In this document: positions 31,841 to 33,887 of the stretch, piece after piece
Position numbering within the stretch: position 1 is the first letter of the stretch
How the letters are laid out: each line of letters begins with the position of its first letter
Source: Oceanobacillus neutriphilus
Lineage (GTDB): Bacteria > Bacillota > Bacilli > Bacillales > Amphibacillaceae
NCBI RefSeq assembly: GCF_014645515.1
Contig: NZ_BMLW01000018.1
Location: forward strand, 65,346-99,232
Direction: 5' to 3'
DNA length: 33,887 nucleotides
Notes under the pieces: model-generated
The model's database searches: none
Told to the model about the DNA's origin: nothing
Seen by the model: only the letters and a program-made list of their open reading frames with translations
Position numbers and translations under genes: made by a program

Positions 31841-31997
31841 TTCTCACTACCCCGTTTAAGGCTTCGATATAAGTCCATTCGAGTGTATATAGTCTTACTT
31901 CGTCTATGTTTCTACCATCGCTAGTTTGATAGATTTCCATGCGATGTAGCTCTTTGATAAGCTGGCTCTTTCGCTTTTGCACTTCATCTTCACACAT
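31827..31997 (-). CDS. Fur-regulated basic protein (FbpA-like) family member (56 aa)
   Basis: The core KSQLIKELHRMEIYQTSDGR followed by NIDEVRLYTLEWTYIEA fits the FbpA-like family (a helix, a Gly-Arg turn, then a helix ending in a Tyr-rich stretch). In Bacillus some members act with FsrA in iron sparing; phage copies have no defined role. The ATG at 31997 has GAGGAGG upstream; the longer in-frame start at 32051 lacks one and would overlap the dUTPase. Confidence 0.65.
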   Translation of the reverse strand: MCEDEVQKRKSQLIKELHRMEIYQTSDGRNIDEVRLYTLEWTYIEALNGVVRNAGY

Positions 31998-31998
31998 G

Positions 31999-32526
31999 CT
32001 ATACCTCCTCTGTATACTTAACCCCTGTTGACCCATATCCATTACTGCCACGATCTGATTCAGACAACTTGTCCACCTCTTTAAACTCCGCTCTAACTAC
32101 TGGAGCAAGTATTCCTTGCGCTATCCTGTCACCTTTACGTATGATATAACTTGTGACATTGTAATTGCCCAGCACTTCATCTGTATCACCCTTGATTGTA
32201 TTTACACGGCACATATCACCTTGTTCCTCTACAACAATGCCGGCGTCTTCATATATGTTATCCACAATCACTCCAATCTCCCCACGATAATTAGAATCAA
32301 TTGTGCCAAGTTGTACTCTCAATTTTGTTTTTAATGTAATGCCAGAGCGTGGTCTTACCTGTATTTCAAAGCCTTCTGGAATATCAAATGCTAATCCTGT
32401 CTTAACTAATTTTGTCTCTCCCGGTTCGATTACCACATCTTCAACAGCAACTAAATCAAATCCGGAATCACCTTTCTTTGCGTATTTTGGCAATACTGCA
32501 TCTGGATGCATCTTTTTGACTTTCAT
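31999..32526 (-). CDS. dut: Trimeric dUTPase (175 aa)
   Basis: It hydrolyses dUTP to dUMP, keeping uracil out of phage DNA. All five trimeric dUTPase motifs are present in order: DSGFDL (I), RPRSGI (II), GTIDSNYRGEIGV (III, with the catalytic Asp), RIAQGI (IV) and RGSNGYGSTG (V, the C-terminal arm). A loop of about 25 residues between III and IV is longer than in minimal enzymes. The start is either ATG 32526 or the in-frame TTG at 32532; GGAGG lies 5 bases before the TTG and 11 before the ATG, so this remains open. Confidence 0.95.
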   Translation of the reverse strand: MKVKKMHPDAVLPKYAKKGDSGFDLVAVEDVVIEPGETKLVKTGLAFDIPEGFEIQVRPRSGITLKTKLRVQLGTIDSNYRGEIGVIVDNIYEDAGIVVEEQGDMCRVNTIKGDTDEVLGNYNVTSYIIRKGDRIAQGILAPVVRAEFKEVDKLSESDRGSNGYGSTGVKYTEEV

Positions 32527-32547
32527 TTTCAATCAATCCTCCACGTA

Positions 32548-32688
32548 TCAATAATCTTCATCATTCGCAATCCATCCTGCTAACTTCGAAAGTTCATCCA
32601 ACCTTATCACTTTGCCTTCTTGTTCATATTGCTCCATTTTTTCTTGGATTTTATCTTGAATATCGCTCACAAGTAATTCGTTAGACAT
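32548..32688 (-). CDS. Small unknown phage protein (46 aa)
   Basis: The frame reads MSNELLVSDIQDKIQEKMEQ, then an EQEGKVIRLDELSKLAG segment and ends DEDY. It is a helical acidic peptide whose C-terminal half looks like a short helix-turn-helix. GGGGGATGGGA before ATG supports translation. It lies between the 38-codon gene and dut. Confidence 0.6.
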   Translation of the reverse strand: MSNELLVSDIQDKIQEKMEQYEQEGKVIRLDELSKLAGWIANDEDY

Positions 32689-32698
32689 TCCCATCCCC

Positions 32699-32815
32699 CT
32701 ATCTAAAAATCACATAATCATAATCCCTTACCTTGCTGTGATACGTTTTAACTACCTGTATCCTGTCTCCATCATGGTTTATCTTGGTGGTTTCTTTGAC
32801 ATAGATTTTCTTCAT
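32699..32815 (-). CDS. Very small basic phage peptide (38 aa)
   Basis: The frame reads MKKIYVKETTKINHDGDRIQ and ends YDYVIFR. It has a strong ribosome site (GAGGAGGTCTCGAA). It overlaps the 3' end of the upstream SANT-like gene by 44 bases in another frame, whose last residues therefore look irregular. Function unknown. Confidence 0.55.
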   Translation of the reverse strand: MKKIYVKETTKINHDGDRIQVVKTYHSKVRDYDYVIFR

Positions 32816-33116
32816 TTCGAGACCTCCTCAATTGGCTTAATCTCCTGGTAACAGCCTTTCCTGTCCGATTGACTTCTTTTCCAATTTCAGCATGTGTCAT
32901 ACCTCTTGAGACGCCCTCCGTTAAAAAATCATCCTCATCACTTGTCCAGCGTCTTTTGTAGTTGAAAGGTCTTTCTATCCAAATTTCACGAACGCCTTCC
33001 ACATGGATAGAATCGGCGCAATTTGGGCAACTTGGACGCCTTACTTCTCTGGCGACAATGAAATCTAATTCGCAATCCTTGCACCAGTGAAATGTGTAAG
33101 GTTTCTTTTTAGGCAT
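32772..33116 (-). CDS. Zinc-ribbon plus SANT/Myb-like DNA-binding protein (114 aa)
   Basis: The N-terminal half has CKDC and CPNC (about 12 and 31), a four-Cys zinc ribbon. It is followed by RRWTSDEDDFLTEGVSRGMT and EIGKEVNRTGKAVTRRLSQL, a Myb/SANT-type three-helix domain with its Trp and R-T-x-x-A-V-x-x-R-L turn. The combination suggests a small phage transcription regulator. The ATG at 33116 has AAGGTGGGA upstream and is preferred over 33137. Confidence 0.7.
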   Translation of the reverse strand: MPKKKPYTFHWCKDCELDFIVAREVRRPSCPNCADSIHVEGVREIWIERPFNYKRRWTSDEDDFLTEGVSRGMTHAEIGKEVNRTGKAVTRRLSQLRRSRNEENLCQRNHQDKP

Positions 33117-33345
33117 CCTGTTCCCACCTTCCGACATTCACAGAAATAATCGGATCACCGAATTTTGCTTTTTCCATACGCTTTATATGACTTTCAGTTG
33201 CGTACCATTGTACGGTTTCCGGTTTGACACCTAACTTTGCAGCACATTCCTCTGCTGTTCCTGTGAATTGGAATTCGTCACCGATATAAATGGCGTATTC
33301 TGTTACTTTCTGCAGCTTGTACCCCTTAGGTCTTCCTCTAGCCAT
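33109..33345 (-). CDS. Small HTH-like phage protein (78 aa)
   Basis: It starts MARGRPKGYKLQKVTEYAIY, with a GRPKG AT-hook-like element, then AEECAAKLGVKPETVQWYAT, a plausible helix-turn-helix. The ATG overlaps the upstream stop (TGATG), and its end overlaps the next gene by eight bases. It may bind DNA; the AT-hook supports that, but no target is visible. Confidence 0.6.
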   Translation of the reverse strand: MARGRPKGYKLQKVTEYAIYIGDEFQFTGTAEECAAKLGVKPETVQWYATESHIKRMEKAKFGDPIISVNVGRWEQDA

Positions 33346-33471
33346 CAGAACCAACTCGCCTGTGGTTGTTCAACAACTTTTCTTTCAAGAGCCTTATCAA
33401 AGCGCTTATCACACAAATTACTGCGATTATTTCGGACTTCGTTTACCTTGCAGTCGATACATTTTTTTCAT
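33345..33471 (-). pseudogene. Small Cys-rich protein gene with a frame break at an A7 run (about 41 codons)
   Basis: From the ATG at 33471 (ribosome site GAGAGGAG) the frame is ATG followed by seven A and stops after 13 codons. With six A the frame becomes MKKCIDCKVNEVRNNRSNLC, then DKRFDKALERKVVEQPQASW up to TGA at 33347-33345. That stop overlaps the next start as TGATG, and the upstream gene's stop overlaps this ATG (ATGA). Such coupling and the C-x-x-C...C pattern show that the long frame is real coding. The break is a one-base difference, by mutation, read error or tolerated slippage on the A run. Confidence 0.65.
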
Positions 33472-33803
33472 GTGGATTCTCCTCTCAATGCTTGACGTGC
33501 TTTTTCTCCGCTATCTTCTTCCGCAATCGACCTACCTAAATACATAGTGTCTCCGTCTATGATCAATTTTCTATGATTATTTTCATCCGCATAAAACTCC
33601 AAAGCCTCTTTATAGCGCTGGTTTTGTTGTTGGATATCGAATAAATCAGATTGCGCTGTGCGAAGCATAATAGATAATTTGGCATTTTCTTTTTGAATTC
33701 GATAGTTTTGTTCAGCTTGTTCGATTAACCAGTCAATTTGAAATTGATGCATCTCTCCGTCATTTTCATGCCATTCTTTTATCTCTTCCAACCGTTCATC
33801 CAT
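33468..33803 (-). CDS. Unknown coiled-coil phage protein (111 aa)
   Basis: It reads MDERLEEIKEWHENDGEMHQ, then WLIEQAEQNYRIQKENAKLS and a long helix QSDLFDIQQQNQRYKEALEF, ending in a small beta/turn region GDTMYLGRSIAEE. Proteins of this look are common in early regions of Gram-positive phages; no function is known. The ATG at 33803 overlaps the upstream stop (TGATG) and follows GGGG. Confidence 0.65.
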   Translation of the reverse strand: MDERLEEIKEWHENDGEMHQFQIDWLIEQAEQNYRIQKENAKLSIMLRTAQSDLFDIQQQNQRYKEALEFYADENNHRKLIIDGDTMYLGRSIAEEDSGEKARQALRGEST

Positions 33804-33887
33804 CACGATTCCCCTTCCTGTGCGTATTCCAGCAAATCTATAGCTCTATCTAGCCCTTGTAGATACCCACCGATATACTCGTTTTTA
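33803..33887 (-). CDS. Partial phage gene at the window edge (last 27 codons)
   Basis: Only the 3' end is present: KNEYIGGYLQGLDRAIDLLE, then YAQEGES and TGA. It overlaps the next gene's start as TGATG. The rest lies beyond the window. It is a helical acidic end without a recognisable motif. Confidence 0.6.
   Translation of the reverse strand, partial: KNEYIGGYLQGLDRAIDLLEYAQEGES

Noticed and set aside
3994..33887. Integrase, repressor or replication origin in the window
   Set aside because: None found. The early/lysogeny end of the prophage is evidently outside.

Overview
The window is low-GC Bacillota DNA, most likely Bacillaceae. The evidence is strong AGGAGG-type ribosome sites, many TTG starts, a FabI gene with a FapR-type operator, and phage genes of the Listeria A118/Bacillus siphovirus kind. 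The genus cannot be fixed from the sequence alone; a halotolerant bacillus is a guess.

Layout. Positions 1-1455 hold no gene I can support, but carry two GC-richer, palindrome-rich repeat elements. fabI follows at about 1496-2272, with its promoter, operator and terminator. An aldehyde dehydrogenase gene (2462-3148) then stops after its first 225 or so codons, where a prophage begins. The prophage fills the rest of the window, and its other end, with the integrase, lies outside. Near this left end are morons: two divergent YolD-like genes around a LexA-type box (3207-3963), and a second divergent pair around a long inverted repeat (5984-6622). The lysis genes (amidase, holin, XhlA-like) occupy 3994-5604.

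From about 6.6 kb on, nearly everything reads on the minus strand, so in transcription order the genes run from right to left. Early/middle genes (33.9-30.5 kb) include small zinc-ribbon/HTH proteins, dUTPase, an FbpA-like protein, RecU, a small membrane protein and an XtrA-like protein. Next come a strong terminator and an ArpU/sigma-like late regulator (about 30.4 kb). The packaging and head genes follow: terminase small and large subunits, portal, minor head protein, GP20-type scaffold and major capsid. Then come an Ig-like protein, four connector/neck genes, the major tail protein, two tail-assembly proteins, a 1412-codon tape measure and Dit. The tail-tip genes are a GDPD-domain protein, a lectin-like protein and a tail endopeptidase with an S74 chaperone.

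Four things stand out. (1) The minor head gene is split by a td-like group I intron that encodes a GIY-YIG homing endonuclease. (2) About 780 nt between the head genes are non-coding, packed with perfect hairpins, bounded by a repeated motif, and contain a tRNA-like fold; this is a candidate large ornate phage RNA. (3) The major capsid and major tail genes end in near-identical G5 slip sites, where a -1 shift would add related 22-residue tails. (4) A catalytic-looking glycerophosphodiesterase domain sits in a tail-tip protein between Dit and the tail endopeptidase, suggesting teichoic-acid cleavage during adsorption.
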